This document shows, one piece after another, positions 5,975 to 14,977 of a DNA stretch of 40,728 nt. Every line of letters starts with the position of its first letter. Position 1 is the stretch's first letter. The translations under genes and the position numbers were made by a program. A model generated the notes under the pieces. The model searched no databases. It was not told the origin of the DNA and saw nothing but the letters and a program-made list of their open reading frames with translations. This DNA comes from Bauldia sp. (GTDB lineage: Bacteria; Pseudomonadota; Alphaproteobacteria; Rhizobiales; Kaistiaceae). The stretch is taken from contig JADLGL010000059.1 in assembly GCA_020849325.1 (NCBI GenBank), positions 1 through 40,728 of the forward strand, given 5' to 3'.

Positions 5975-8683
5975 ATGCTAGACAAGACCTTTGACGCGGC
6001 CGCCGTCGAGCCGCGGATCGCAGCGCTTTGGGAGACGGCGGGCGCGTTCCGCGCCGGCGCCGGACGGAAGCCGGGCGCGCCGCATTTCTCGGTCGCGATC
6101 CCGCCGCCCAACGTCACCGGCTCGCTCCACATGGGGCATGCCCTCAACAACACGCTGCAGGACATCCTCACCCGCTGGCACCGCATGCGCGGCTACGACG
6201 TCCTGTGGCAGCCGGGCACCGACCACGCCGGCATCGCGACGCAGATGGTCGTCGAGCGGCAGATGATGGAGCGGCAGGAGCCGAACCGCCGCCAGATCGG
6301 CCGCGAGGCGTTCGTCGAGAAGATCTGGACGTGGAAGGAAGAATCCGGCGGCCAGATCGTCAACCAGCTGAAGCGCCTCGGCGCCTCGTGTGACTGGTCG
6401 CGCGAGCGGTTCACGATGGACGAGGGGCTGTCGAAGGCGGTCCTGAAGGTGTTCGTCCAACTCCACCGCGAGGGGCTGATCTACCGCGACAAGCGCCTCG
6501 TGAACTGGGATCCGAAGTTCCAGACCGCGATCTCCGACCTCGAGGTGCAGCAGGTCGAGGTGAAGGGGAACCTCTGGCATTTCCGCTATCCGATCGAGGG
6601 CACGGACCGGTTCATCGTGGTCGCCACGACGCGGCCCGAGACGATGCTCGGCGACACCGCGGTGGCCGTTCACCCGGAGGACGGGCGGTATCGCGACCTC
6701 ATCGGGAAGAATGTCGTCCTGCCGCTCGTCGGCCGGCGCATTCCGATCGTGGGTGACGACTACGCCGATCCCGAAGCGGGCTCGGGCGCGGTGAAGATCA
6801 CCCCGGCGCACGACTTCAACGATTTTCTGGTCGGCAAGCGTCACAGCCTGCCGCAGATCAACATCTTCGACGTCGAGGCGAACGTCGTCCTCGCCGGCAA
6901 CGAGGCGTTCCTCGCGGGTGTGCCGGCGTCGGCCGAACTTGATTCAACGATCGAAGCGCTGAACGGCTACGACCGGTTCTCGGCGCGGAAGAAGGTGGTG
7001 GCGATGCTCGAGGAGCGCGGGCTCGTCGAGAAGATCGAGCCGCACACCCACGCCGTGCCGCATGGCGACCGTTCGGGCGTGCCGATCGAGCCGTACCTGA
7101 CCGACCAGTGGTACGTCGACGCCGCGACGCTCGCGAAGCCGGCGATGGCGGCGGTGCGCGACGGCCGCACCGTGTTCGTGCCGAAACAGTGGGAGACGAC
7201 GTATTTCAACTGGATGGAGAACATCCAGCCGTGGTGCATCTCGCGCCAGCTGTGGTGGGGCCACCAGATCCCGGCGTGGTACGGACCGGACGGCAAAGCC
7301 TTCGTCGCCGAGAGCGAGGGCGAGGCGGTGGCCGCGGCGGTGAAGCACTACGGCGCGCCGACCGCGCTCACGCGCGATCCCGATGTTCTCGACACGTGGT
7401 TCTCGTCGGGCCTCTGGCCGTTCTCGACGCTGGGCTGGCCGGACGAGACCGAGGCGCTGGCGCGCTACTATCCCACGACCGTCCTCGTCACCGGGTTCGA
7501 CATCATCTTCTTCTGGGTCGCCCGGATGATGATGTTCGGCATCCACTTCACCGGCACGGAGCCGTTCCCGACGGTCTACATCCACGGCATCGTTCGCGAC
7601 GAGAAGGGCGCGAAGATGTCGAAGTCGAAGGGGAACGTCGTCGACCCGCTCGACCTCATCGACGCTTTCGGCGCGGACGCCGTCCGCTTCACGATGGCCG
7701 CGCTCGCGACGCCCGGCCGCGACGTGAAGCCGGCGCGGGCGCGCATCGAGGGCTACCGCAATTTCGCGACGAAGCTCTGGAATGCCAGCCGCTTCGCCGA
7801 GATGAACGGCTGCGTCTCGGCGGACGGCTTCGACCCGTCCTGGGCGACGGAGACCGTCAACCGCTGGATTCTCACCGAGGCGACGCGGGCGCTCGGCGAG
7901 ACGGACGCCGCGATCGCCGGCTACCGCTTCTCGGACGCCGCCGCGGCCGTCTACCGCTTCGTCTGGAACACCTATTGCGACTGGTACCTCGAACTGGTGA
8001 AGCCGCTCCTCACCGGCGAGGACGGCGGCGCCAAGGACGAGACGCGCGCGACGGTGGCGTTCGTCCGCGACTTCATCCTGAAGCTCCTCCACCCGTTCAT
8101 GCCGTTCGTGACCGAGGAGCTGTGGGACCGCACGGCAGCCGAGGGCGCCGCGCCGCGGCCGCACATTCTCGCGCTGTCGGAATGGCCGAAGGCCTGGGCC
8201 GAGGACGCAGAGGCGGCGGCCGAGATGAACTGGGTGGTGTCGCTCGTCTCCGAAATCCGCTCGGTGCGGACCGAGATGGGCGTGCCGGCGGCGCAGCAGA
8301 TCCCGCTCGTCGTCGTCACCCAGTCCTACGAGGTCGGCGAGCGTCTCACCCGCCACGGAGCGGCGATCCTCCGCCTCGCGCGCCTGTCGTCGATCAACCG
8401 CGCTGACGCTGCTCCTGCGGGCTCGGTGCAGATCGTCGTCGGCGAGGCGACCGCCTGCCTGCCGCTCGCCGGCATCATCGACATCGCGGCCGAGCGGACG
8501 CGACTTGCGCGCGAACTCGACAGGGCCGGGAAGGAGATCGCCCGTTTCGAAGGCAAGCTCGGCAACGAGCAGTTCGTCGCCAAGGCGCCGCCCGAGGTGA
8601 TCGACGAGCAGCGCGAGAAGCTCGAAGAGGCGCGCGGGCTGCAGGCCAAGCTCCAGCACGCGCTGGAGCGCCTGGCGGGGTAG
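5975..8683 (+). CDS. valS: Valyl-tRNA synthetase
   Basis: This cytoplasmic class Ia synthetase attaches valine to tRNA-Val. The 902-residue length is typical of the shorter bacterial ValRS form. The class I HIGH motif appears as HMGH at residues 52-55 (within [14 protein letters not shown]), and KMSKS is at 547-551. Between them lies the CP1 editing domain (the [17 protein letters not shown] stretch near residue 213 is characteristic), which hydrolyses mischarged threonine. An anticodon-binding helical region follows, and the last 65 residues form the Arg/Glu-rich coiled coil characteristic of ValRS. The start ATG 5975 lies about 28 nt below a good promoter. It appears to be transcribed alone; the downstream region contains a palindromic repeat. 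Confidence 0.98.
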   Translation: MLDKTFDAAAVEPRIAALWETAGAFRAGAGRKPGAPHFSVAIPPPNVTGSLHMGHALNNTLQDILTRWHRMRGYDVLWQPGTDHAGIATQMVVERQMMERQEPNRRQIGREAFVEKIWTWKEESGGQIVNQLKRLGASCDWSRERFTMDEGLSKAVLKVFVQLHREGLIYRDKRLVNWDPKFQTAISDLEVQQVEVKGNLWHFRYPIEGTDRFIVVATTRPETMLGDTAVAVHPEDGRYRDLIGKNVVLPLVGRRIPIVGDDYADPEAGSGAVKITPAHDFNDFLVGKRHSLPQINIFDVEANVVLAGNEAFLAGVPASAELDSTIEALNGYDRFSARKKVVAMLEERGLVEKIEPHTHAVPHGDRSGVPIEPYLTDQWYVDAATLAKPAMAAVRDGRTVFVPKQWETTYFNWMENIQPWCISRQLWWGHQIPAWYGPDGKAFVAESEGEAVAAAVKHYGAPTALTRDPDVLDTWFSSGLWPFSTLGWPDETEALARYYPTTVLVTGFDIIFFWVARMMMFGIHFTGTEPFPTVYIHGIVRDEKGAKMSKSKGNVVDPLDLIDAFGADAVRFTMAALATPGRDVKPARARIEGYRNFATKLWNASRFAEMNGCVSADGFDPSWATETVNRWILTEATRALGETDAAIAGYRFSDAAAAVYRFVWNTYCDWYLELVKPLLTGEDGGAKDETRATVAFVRDFILKLLHPFMPFVTEELWDRTAAEGAAPRPHILALSEWPKAWAEDAEAAAEMNWVVSLVSEIRSVRTEMGVPAAQQIPLVVVTQSYEVGERLTRHGAAILRLARLSSINRADAAPAGSVQIVVGEATACLPLAGIIDIAAERTRLARELDRAGKEIARFEGKLGNEQFVAKAPPEVIDEQREKLEEARGLQAKLQHALERLAG

Positions 8684-8708
8684 GGGCGAGACCGCGGCGG
8701 CACAGATC

Positions 8709-8796
8709 GTCTTGGTCGGGCTCGTCCCGACCATCCGCGGCTCGCTTGGTGCATCCAAAGCAAGGCTTGGATGGTCGTGACAAGCACGACCATGAC
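8709..8796. repeat. Composite palindromic intergenic repeat (REP/BIME-like)
   Basis: Two 28-nt arms (8709-8736 and 8769-8796) are imperfect inverted copies of each other. Each arm is itself a hairpin: GGTCGGG-ctcgt-CCCGACC at 8714-8732 and GGTCGTG-acaag-CACGACC at 8773-8791. Between them sits a third hairpin, CATCCAA-(8)-TTGGATG, at 8752-8773. The nested design matches the interspersed palindromic repeats common between convergent genes in rhizobial genomes (from memory). It lies between the 3' ends of valS and glnA, where it could also protect or terminate transcripts. Confidence 0.75.
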
Positions 8797-8838
8797 GGAC
8801 ATTGGTCGAGCGGTGCCCGAGCCCGTCCGGCAAAACGC

Positions 8839-8872
8839 AAAGGGCGCCGCCTCGGTGTGAGGCGACGCCCTT
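8839..8872 (-). terminator. Intrinsic terminator of glnA
   Basis: An inverted repeat AAGGGCGCCGCCTC / GAGGCGACGCCCTT with one mismatch and a 5-nt loop lies 26 nt past the glnA stop. On the minus strand it is followed by a T-rich GCGTTTTG tract. Confidence 0.8.
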
Positions 8873-8897
8873 CGCAGCGTCCGAAAATCCGGTCCGA

Positions 8898-10307
8898 TCA
8901 GACCGAGTAGTACATGTCGAACTCGACCGGGTGCGGGGTGTGCTCGAAGCGGATGACCTCTTCCATCTTGAGCTCGATGTAGGAGTCGATCATGTCGTCC
9001 GTGAACACGCCGCCGGCCTTGAGGAAGGCGCGGTCCTTGTCGAGGTTCGCGAGAGCTTCGCGCAGCGAGCCGCACACCGTCGGGATCTTGCGGAGTTCCT
9101 TCGGCGGCAGGTCGTAGAGGTTCTTGTCCATCGCCTGGCCGGGATGGATCTTGTTCTGGATGCCGTCGAGGCCGGCCATCAGCAGCGCGGCGAAGGCGAG
9201 GTAGGGGTTCGCGCCCGGATCGGGGAAGCGGACCTCGACGCGCTTGGCCTTCGGGCTGTTGGTGTAGGGGATGCGGCACGAGGCCGAGCGGTTGCGCGCG
9301 GAGTAGGCGAGCAGCACCGGCGCCTCATAGCCCGGGACGAGACGCTTGTAGGAGTTCGTCAGCGGGTTGGTGAAGCCGTTGAGCGCCTTGGCGTGCTTGA
9401 TGATGCCGCCGATGTAGAAGAGGCAGGTCTCCGACAGGTCGGCATACTGGTTGCCGGCGAACACCGGCTTGCCGGCCTTCCAGATCGACTGGTGCACGTG
9501 CATGCCCGAGCCGTTGTCGCCGAAGATCGGCTTCGGCATGAAGGTGGCCGTCTTGCCGTACATGTTGGCGACGTTGTGGATGCAGTATTTGTAGATCTGC
9601 ATGTGGTCGGCCATCGTCACCAGCGGGCCGAATTTCAGGCCGAGCTCGTGCTGCGCCGACGCCACCTCGTGGTGGTGCTTCTCGACCACGCAGCCCATGC
9701 CCTGCATCGTGCCCAGCATTTCCGAGCGCATGTCCTGCAGGCTGTCGAGCGGCGGAACCGGGAAGTAGCCGCCCTTGGTGCGGATGCGGTGGCCGAGATT
9801 GCCGCCCTCGTACTCGGTGTCCGAGTTGGTCGGCAGCTCCACGTCGTCCATCGAGTAGGACGAGGCATAGGGCGTGACCTTGAAGCGGACGTCGTCGAAC
9901 ACGAAGAACTCGGCCTCGGGGCCGAAATACACCGCGTCGCCGATCTTGGTCGACTTCATGTAGGCTTCGGCCTTCTTCGCGATGCCGCGGGGGTCGCGCG
10001 AATAGGGCTCCATCGTCGACGGCTCCATCACGTCGCAGACGATCGCGAGCGTCGGATCGGCGAAGAACGGATCGATCGTGGCGGTGTTCGGATCCGGCAA
10101 CAGGTTCATGTCGGACTCGTTGATCACCTTCCAGCCGGCGATCGAGGAACCGTCGAACATCGTGCCCTCGGCGAACATCTCCTCGTCGACCAGAGACTGG
10201 TCGAACGTGACGTGCTGCCACTTGCCGCGCGGGTCAGTGAACCGAAGGTCCACGTACTTGATGCTCTCGTCCTTGATGCGCTTCAGCACATCCTTGCCAG
10301 TAGCCAT
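8898..10307 (-). CDS. glnA: Type I glutamine synthetase
   Basis: Catalyses ATP-dependent condensation of ammonium and glutamate to glutamine; a cytoplasmic dodecamer in this family. Its 469 residues match GSI. Visible landmarks are the N-terminal [10 protein letters not shown] (latch-proximal, residues 50-59), the metal/ATP-binding stretches EAEFF and [19 protein letters not shown] near 339-347, and the adenylylation site Tyr398 in KNLYDLPP. The last indicates covalent regulation by GlnE, which is not in this window. It lies 77 nt downstream of glnB on the same strand. It is probably co-transcribed from the sigma-54 promoter upstream of glnB and ends at the terminator at 8839-8872. Nothing unusual is seen. 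Confidence 0.98.
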   Translation of the reverse strand: MATGKDVLKRIKDESIKYVDLRFTDPRGKWQHVTFDQSLVDEEMFAEGTMFDGSSIAGWKVINESDMNLLPDPNTATIDPFFADPTLAIVCDVMEPSTMEPYSRDPRGIAKKAEAYMKSTKIGDAVYFGPEAEFFVFDDVRFKVTPYASSYSMDDVELPTNSDTEYEGGNLGHRIRTKGGYFPVPPLDSLQDMRSEMLGTMQGMGCVVEKHHHEVASAQHELGLKFGPLVTMADHMQIYKYCIHNVANMYGKTATFMPKPIFGDNGSGMHVHQSIWKAGKPVFAGNQYADLSETCLFYIGGIIKHAKALNGFTNPLTNSYKRLVPGYEAPVLLAYSARNRSASCRIPYTNSPKAKRVEVRFPDPGANPYLAFAALLMAGLDGIQNKIHPGQAMDKNLYDLPPKELRKIPTVCGSLREALANLDKDRAFLKAGGVFTDDMIDSYIELKMEEVIRFEHTPHPVEFDMYYSV

Positions 10308-10384
10308 CTAAACTCATCCCCTTCCTTGAATGCACCCGTGTCCCTACGGTGTGGTTCGTTGTGAAAAACAGTAGTGGCGGTGGG

Positions 10385-10750
<366 letters not shown>

Positions 10751-10796
10751 TCAACGCGGCCGAAAGGCCGGTCCGATCTCGATTGCCCTCTGGATT

Positions 10797-10812
10797 AGCA
10801 GAACTCGTGCCA
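10797..10812 (-). promoter_or_regulatory. Sigma-54 (RpoN) promoter of glnB-glnA
   Basis: The minus strand reads TGGCACGAGTTCTGCT. Against the consensus TGGCACG-N4-TTGCW it differs only at the first T of the -12 element, and it keeps the invariant GG and GC at correct spacing. It lies about 74 nt upstream of glnB, as expected for nitrogen-controlled expression activated by NtrC. A convincing NtrC dyad is not visible; a TGC-rich patch near 10895-10911 is only suggestive. Confidence 0.75.
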
Positions 10813-10916
10813 GCGGCTATCGAGCCGTTTCGCCTCAGCCAATGACTGGTTCTTAGGCAGATTCGAACAGCGTTTGGTATCGAACCCGTGCAGCGTCGTG
10901 CCCATTATTGCAGCAA

Positions 10917-12440
10917 ATGCCTAGCATGAGTGCATTCGGGGGTTCGCTCCAGCCCGAAGCGCTCCTCCTGCCTTCGGAGATGGCCGCCGCGGACGCCGCC
11001 ACGATCGCGGCGGGGACACCCGGCCGCGTCCTGATGGAGCGGGCCGGGGCGGCGGTGGCGAGGGCGGCGCGGCGGCTTTGGCGCAGTGGCGCCATCCTCG
11101 TGCTGGCCGGGCCGGGCAACAATGGCGGCGACGGGTTCGTTGCCGCGCGCATCCTCCGCGAGGCGGGATTCCGCGTGACGGTTGCGACGCTGACGCCGGT
11201 GGCAGGTCTTCGCGGGGACGCGGCCGCCGCGGCATCGCGGTTCCGCGGCGAGGTGGTTGCGGCGGGGCCGGAAGCGCTCCGGGGGGCAGGCCTCGTGATC
11301 GACGCGCTGTACGGTGCCGGCGTCCGCCTGCCGCTCCCGGCGGCGGCGTTGCGGCTGATCGCGGCGGTCAACGCGAGCAGCGCCCCTGTAGTCGCGGTGG
11401 ACCTGCCGAGCGGCGTCGACGGCAGCACCGGTATTGCCGGCGTGGGAGCGATCCGGGCCGATGCCACGGTCACCTTCTTCCGGAGGAAACCCGGCCATCT
11501 CCTTCTTCCGGGGCGGATTCTTTGCGGTGCCGTCACGGTGGCCGATATCGGCATCGCACCGGCGGTGCTGGGCGCCATCGCGCCGACGGCCTTCCACAAC
11601 GCGCCGGCGGCGTGGTCGGCCGCGTGGCCGCGGCTCGACGCCGACACGCACAAATACCGCCGCGGCCATGCGGTCGTGGTCAGCGGGCCGGCCCATGCGA
11701 CCGGCGCGGCGCAGCTCGCGGCGCTTGCGGCGCTGCGGGTGGGGGCCGGGGCGGTGACGGTCGCCTCGTCGCCCGACGCGGTTGCGGCCAACGCCGCGCA
11801 TCTGACGGCCGTGATGCTGCGGCCGTTCGACGGGCCGGACGGGCTCGCCGCGCTCCTCGCGGACCACAGGACGCGATCGGCCGTCATCGGGCCGGCTGCG
11901 GGTGTTGGTCCCGCAACGGCCGGGCTCGTCGAGCGTGCGCTCGCGACGCCGGCAGCGACCGTCCTCGACGCCGACGCACTGACGAGTTTTGCCGCCGACC
12001 CGTCGCGCCTGTTCGCCGCGATCGCCCGGTCGCCGGGGCAGGTCATCCTCACGCCACACGACGGGGAATTCGCGCGGCTGTTTCCCGACCTCCCCCGGGA
12101 GAGCCGCCTCGGCAAGGCGCGGGCCGCGGCGGCGCGATCGGGAGCGGTGGTGATCTCGAAAGGCCCCGACACGGTGGTCGCCGCGCCCGACGGTCGTGCG
12201 ACAATCGCCGACAATGCGCCACCGACCCTCGCTACGGCCGGCTCGGGCGACGTCCTCGCCGGCGTCTGCGGCGGTCTCCTCGCGCAGGGCATGCCAGCTT
12301 TCGAGGCGGCCTCCGCGGCCGTCTGGCTGCATGGCGAAGCGGCGCGGGAGGTGGGAGCGGGGCTGATCGCGGAGGATTTGCCGGCCGCGGTCGCGGCGGT
12401 GCTGCGGCGGCAACGGGGCGATCCGTCGTCCCGGCCGTAG
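10917..12440 (+). CDS. nnr: Bifunctional NAD(P)H-hydrate epimerase / ADP-dependent NAD(P)H-hydrate dehydratase
   Basis: Repairs hydrated NADH/NADPH (NADHX, NADPHX). The N-terminal YjeF-like domain epimerises R and S forms, and the C-terminal ribokinase-like domain dehydrates the S form using ADP. About 507 residues, the usual fused length. The N-domain shows GRVLMERAG, the GPGNNGGDGFVAAR loop and AVDLPSGVDGSTG. The C-domain shows HKYRRGHAVVVSG, LTPHDGEFARLF, SKGPDTVV and the catalytic/phosphate loop ATAGSGDVLAG. Start choice is uncertain among TTG 10908, ATG 10917 and ATG 10926; conserved sequence begins after all three. The last five residues (PSSRP) and the stop are encoded by the left arm of a palindromic repeat. 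It is divergent from glnB. Confidence 0.95.
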   Translation: MPSMSAFGGSLQPEALLLPSEMAAADAATIAAGTPGRVLMERAGAAVARAARRLWRSGAILVLAGPGNNGGDGFVAARILREAGFRVTVATLTPVAGLRGDAAAAASRFRGEVVAAGPEALRGAGLVIDALYGAGVRLPLPAAALRLIAAVNASSAPVVAVDLPSGVDGSTGIAGVGAIRADATVTFFRRKPGHLLLPGRILCGAVTVADIGIAPAVLGAIAPTAFHNAPAAWSAAWPRLDADTHKYRRGHAVVVSGPAHATGAAQLAALAALRVGAGAVTVASSPDAVAANAAHLTAVMLRPFDGPDGLAALLADHRTRSAVIGPAAGVGPATAGLVERALATPAATVLDADALTSFAADPSRLFAAIARSPGQVILTPHDGEFARLFPDLPRESRLGKARAAAARSGAVVISKGPDTVVAAPDGRATIADNAPPTLATAGSGDVLAGVCGGLLAQGMPAFEAASAAVWLHGEAAREVGAGLIAEDLPAAVAAVLRRQRGDPSSRP

Positions 12441-12559
12441 CGAAGCGGAGAGGCGGGACCCTTTATTCCCCGGGCACTGCCCCATCGAAGCGTCTGCGCC
12501 CACGGTCGTGCCTTGAGAACAAAGGGTTCCGGCTCCGCTTCGCGGCCCCGGAACGACGG
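12423..12559. repeat. 137-nt imperfect palindromic repeat between nnr and panC
   Basis: The left arm 12423-12467 and the right arm 12517-12559 are inverted copies: CCGTCGTCCCGG...GCGAAGCGGAG on the left pairs with CTCCGCTTCGC...CCGGAACGACGG on the right, and CTTTATTC pairs with GAACAAAG nearer the centre. This is a second repeat type, distinct from 8709-8796. It resembles the CCGTCATTCCGG-type palindromes of rhizobial genomes (from memory). It fills the gap between the convergent genes. It encodes the final codons and stop of nnr and ends 3 nt before the panC stop, so it may act as a two-way terminator. Confidence 0.75.
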
Positions 12560-12561
12560 CA

Positions 12562-13410
12562 TCAAACCGCGATGTTGTCGATGAGCCGCGTCCTTCCCAG
12601 CCTTGCCGCGGCGAGGAGGCGCAGCGGGCCCGTGGACGTGCGGTCGACCGGCGACAGGTCCGCCGCGTTCCGGAGTTCGACGTAGTCCACCACGAACCCG
12701 GCGTCGGCGAGCCGGGCGCGGGCGGCGGCGAGGGTCGCGTCGGCATCGGCACCGGCACGGATCGACGTCGCGGCAGCCGCGAGGGCCGCGTGGAGGGTGG
12801 GGGCGGTCGCACGCTCGGCGGGGGAGAGGTAGGCGTTGCGGGAGGAGAGGGCGAGGCCGTCCGGCTCGCGCTCCACCGGGTGGCCGATGATCCCGACCGG
12901 CAGGCGAAGGTCGGCGACGAGGCGGCGGACGACGAGGAGCTGCTGGAAATCCTTCTCGCCGAAGACGGCAACGTCGGGACCGACCGCGACGAGGAGCTTT
13001 GCGACGACCGTGGCGACCCCCGCGAAGAAATGCGGGCGGAAATCGGTTTCGAGGCCGGCCGACGGGCCGCCGACCCTGATCTCGGTGGAAAAGCCTGCGG
13101 GGTACATTTCGGGCGTCGTCGGCGCGAACACGGCGTCGGCGCCGACGCTCGCCAGCTTGCCGAGATCGCCGTCGAGATCGCGCGGATAGGCGCCGAAATC
13201 CTCCGTCGGGGCGAACTGGGTCGGGTTCACGAACACCGAGACGATCACGCGGTCCGCCGAACGCCTTGCGTTCCTGACGAGCGCGAGGTGGCCGGCGTGG
13301 AGGGCGCCCATGGTCGGCACGAAGCCGATGCGCGCGCCGGCGGCGCGCCACGCGGCGACCCGTTCTCTGGCGGCGGCGACGGTGGCGTCGACGGGGGGAA
13401 GGGTGGTCAT
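12562..13410 (-). CDS. panC: Pantothenate synthetase (pantoate-beta-alanine ligase)
   Basis: Joins pantoate and beta-alanine with ATP to give pantothenate, the last step of vitamin B5 (and so CoA) synthesis; cytoplasmic homodimer. Its 282 residues match the family. Landmarks are PTMGALHAGHLALV (nucleotide-binding, HIGH-like, residues 32-45), SVFVNPTQFAPTEDF, the GEKDFQQL motif near residue 150 and LSSRNAYLSPAER near 188-200. ATG 13410 follows AAAGG at good spacing. panB is not adjacent. The gene is divergent from the VWA-domain gene and convergent with nnr, ending against the palindromic repeat. Confidence 0.97.
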   Translation of the reverse strand: MTTLPPVDATVAAARERVAAWRAAGARIGFVPTMGALHAGHLALVRNARRSADRVIVSVFVNPTQFAPTEDFGAYPRDLDGDLGKLASVGADAVFAPTTPEMYPAGFSTEIRVGGPSAGLETDFRPHFFAGVATVVAKLLVAVGPDVAVFGEKDFQQLLVVRRLVADLRLPVGIIGHPVEREPDGLALSSRNAYLSPAERATAPTLHAALAAAATSIRAGADADATLAAARARLADAGFVVDYVELRNAADLSPVDRTSTGPLRLLAAARLGRTRLIDNIAV

Positions 13411-13494
13411 GACGAACCTTTGCGGAAGCGCGCCATTGCGCGGGCGTGCGGACGGGCCATGTTATTGGGGAGACTTCCTCACCGCATCCTTGAC

Positions 13495-14223
13495 ATGGCG
13501 AGCCCACTGAAACCCGGAACGACCGCTCCGACCGCCCGCACCGAGCCAGGCACGCCCGCTGCCGCGCCGCGGAGCGAGGTGGCGGAGTTCCTCGCCGAGA
13601 TCAGGCGGTTGAAGCCGACCGCCGGCGCGCGGGGCCGGCTCATCTTCTCGCTCGACGCCACCATGAGCCGGCAGCCGACCTGGGACTCGGCGATGCAGCT
13701 CCAGGCGGAGATGTTCGACGAGGCGGCACGGGTCGGCACGCTCGACGTCCAGCTCGTCTACTACCGCGGCTTCCAGGAATGCCGGGCGAGCAAATGGGTC
13801 GGGAACGCTGCGGCGCTCCGCGATCTCATGACCGGGATCGACGTCCGCGCCGGCAGGACGCAGATCGGGAAACTCCTCGCCCATGCACGGCGTGAGACGG
13901 CGAAGGAGCGCGTGCAGGCCATGGTCTTCATCGGCGACGCATTCGAGGAGACGGTCGATATCGTCGCCGACCGGGCGGGTGAGCTCGGCCTTCTCGGCGT
14001 GCCGATGTTCGTCTTCCAGGAGGGCGGCGATCCGGCGGTCGAGCGGACGTTCCGCGAGATCGCGCGGCTGACGAAGGGCGCCTATGCGCGGTTCGACCGG
14101 AGCTCCGCCCGCGAGCTCGCCTCGCTCCTGCGGGCGGTGGCGACGTTCGCCGCGGGCGGCCGGAAGGCGCTTGCGGCGAGCGGCGGCAGCGAGGCCCGGC
14201 TTCTCCTCGAACAGCTCCGCTAG
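13495..14223 (+). CDS. Von Willebrand factor A-like domain protein
   Basis: 242 residues from ATG 13495 (ATG 13459 is an in-frame alternative). A Pro/Thr/Ala-rich N-terminus of about 27 residues is followed by a VWA-like fold. The first strand reads RLIFSLDATMSRQPTW, where D54-T56-S58 sits where a MIDAS DxSxS motif would be. A later strand AMVFIGDAFEE could provide the distal Asp, and LLGVPMFVFQEG gives a third strand. No signal peptide is visible, so it is probably cytoplasmic. It is 3 nt upstream of a membrane J-domain gene, a pairing I recall as recurring in alphaproteobacteria. Function unknown; metal-dependent protein binding is an inference from the fold. Confidence 0.82.
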   Translation: MASPLKPGTTAPTARTEPGTPAAAPRSEVAEFLAEIRRLKPTAGARGRLIFSLDATMSRQPTWDSAMQLQAEMFDEAARVGTLDVQLVYYRGFQECRASKWVGNAAALRDLMTGIDVRAGRTQIGKLLAHARRETAKERVQAMVFIGDAFEETVDIVADRAGELGLLGVPMFVFQEGGDPAVERTFREIARLTKGAYARFDRSSARELASLLRAVATFAAGGRKALAASGGSEARLLLEQLR

Positions 14224-14226
14224 CGG

Positions 14227-14943
14227 ATGCAGTACGTCATCGGCGCGGCGCTCGTCCTGGCGCTCCTCTTCGGGCTCGTCCGGCTCATCGCCTGGGCGAA
14301 CCCGCAGACGCTCGCGAAGATCGCCCGTTACGTGATTGCGGTCGCGCTGATCGCGGCGGGCGGCGCGCTGATCCTCGGGCGGCAGTTCGTGTTCGGCATG
14401 GTTGCGGCAGGGCTCGGCATCGGCGCGCTGTTTCGCGGCCGGGTCGGCGGCTTCGATCTCGGCGGCGGCAGGAAATCGGCGGGGAAGTCGTCGAGCGTGA
14501 ATTCGCGCTTCGTCGAAGCCTCGCTCGACCACGACACGCAGCGGCTGACCGGACGGGTCCTCGAAGGCACCTTTGCCGGCCGCGTCCTCGACGACCTCAC
14601 CGAGACCGACCTCCGGCTCCTCCTGACGGAAGCTCAGGTCGACCCCGACAGCGCGGCCCTAGTCGAAGCTTATCTCGACAGCCGGTTCCCCCGCTGGCGT
14701 GAGGACCGTGAGGACGATGCGGGTCCGGGGGCGGGCGGCGCGGCGGATGCGGGCGCCATGACTGATGAGGAGGCTTATCAGATCCTTGGCCTTGCGCCCG
14801 GCGCCGGCGAGGCGGAAATCCGGGCGGCCCACCACCGGCTTCTCAAAGGGGTACACCCGGACCGCGGCGGTTCGACCTTCCTCGCCAGCCGCATCAACCT
14901 GGCCAAGGATCGACTTCTCAGCCGACATCGTTTCAACTCCTGA
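14227..14943 (+). CDS. Membrane-anchored J-domain (DnaJ-like) protein
   Basis: 238 residues. The N-terminus has two to three hydrophobic segments (about 3-22, 32-50 and 53-70). A middle region of about 75 residues follows, and an acidic/Gly-rich linker leads to a C-terminal J domain beginning EEAYQILGLAPGAGEAEIRA. The J domain has the essential HPD tripeptide at 210-212 (GVHPDRGG). Its C-terminal, truncated form lacking G/F and zinc domains resembles mitochondrial TIM14/Pam18 and bacterial DjlA-type co-chaperones, which stimulate a DnaK-type ATPase at a membrane. It follows the VWA gene with a 3-nt gap, so the two are one operon. The partner Hsp70 and client are unknown. Confidence 0.88.
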   Translation: MQYVIGAALVLALLFGLVRLIAWANPQTLAKIARYVIAVALIAAGGALILGRQFVFGMVAAGLGIGALFRGRVGGFDLGGGRKSAGKSSSVNSRFVEASLDHDTQRLTGRVLEGTFAGRVLDDLTETDLRLLLTEAQVDPDSAALVEAYLDSRFPRWREDREDDAGPGAGGAADAGAMTDEEAYQILGLAPGAGEAEIRAAHHRLLKGVHPDRGGSTFLASRINLAKDRLLSRHRFNS

Positions 14944-14977
14944 CGACGCAGTACACCATCGTTTCGTTACCGGCCTG

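Noticed and set aside
10812-10916. NtrC binding dyad upstream of the glnB promoter
   Set aside because: A TGC-rich patch near 10895-10911 does not align with the TGCAC-N-GTGCA spacing well enough to call.
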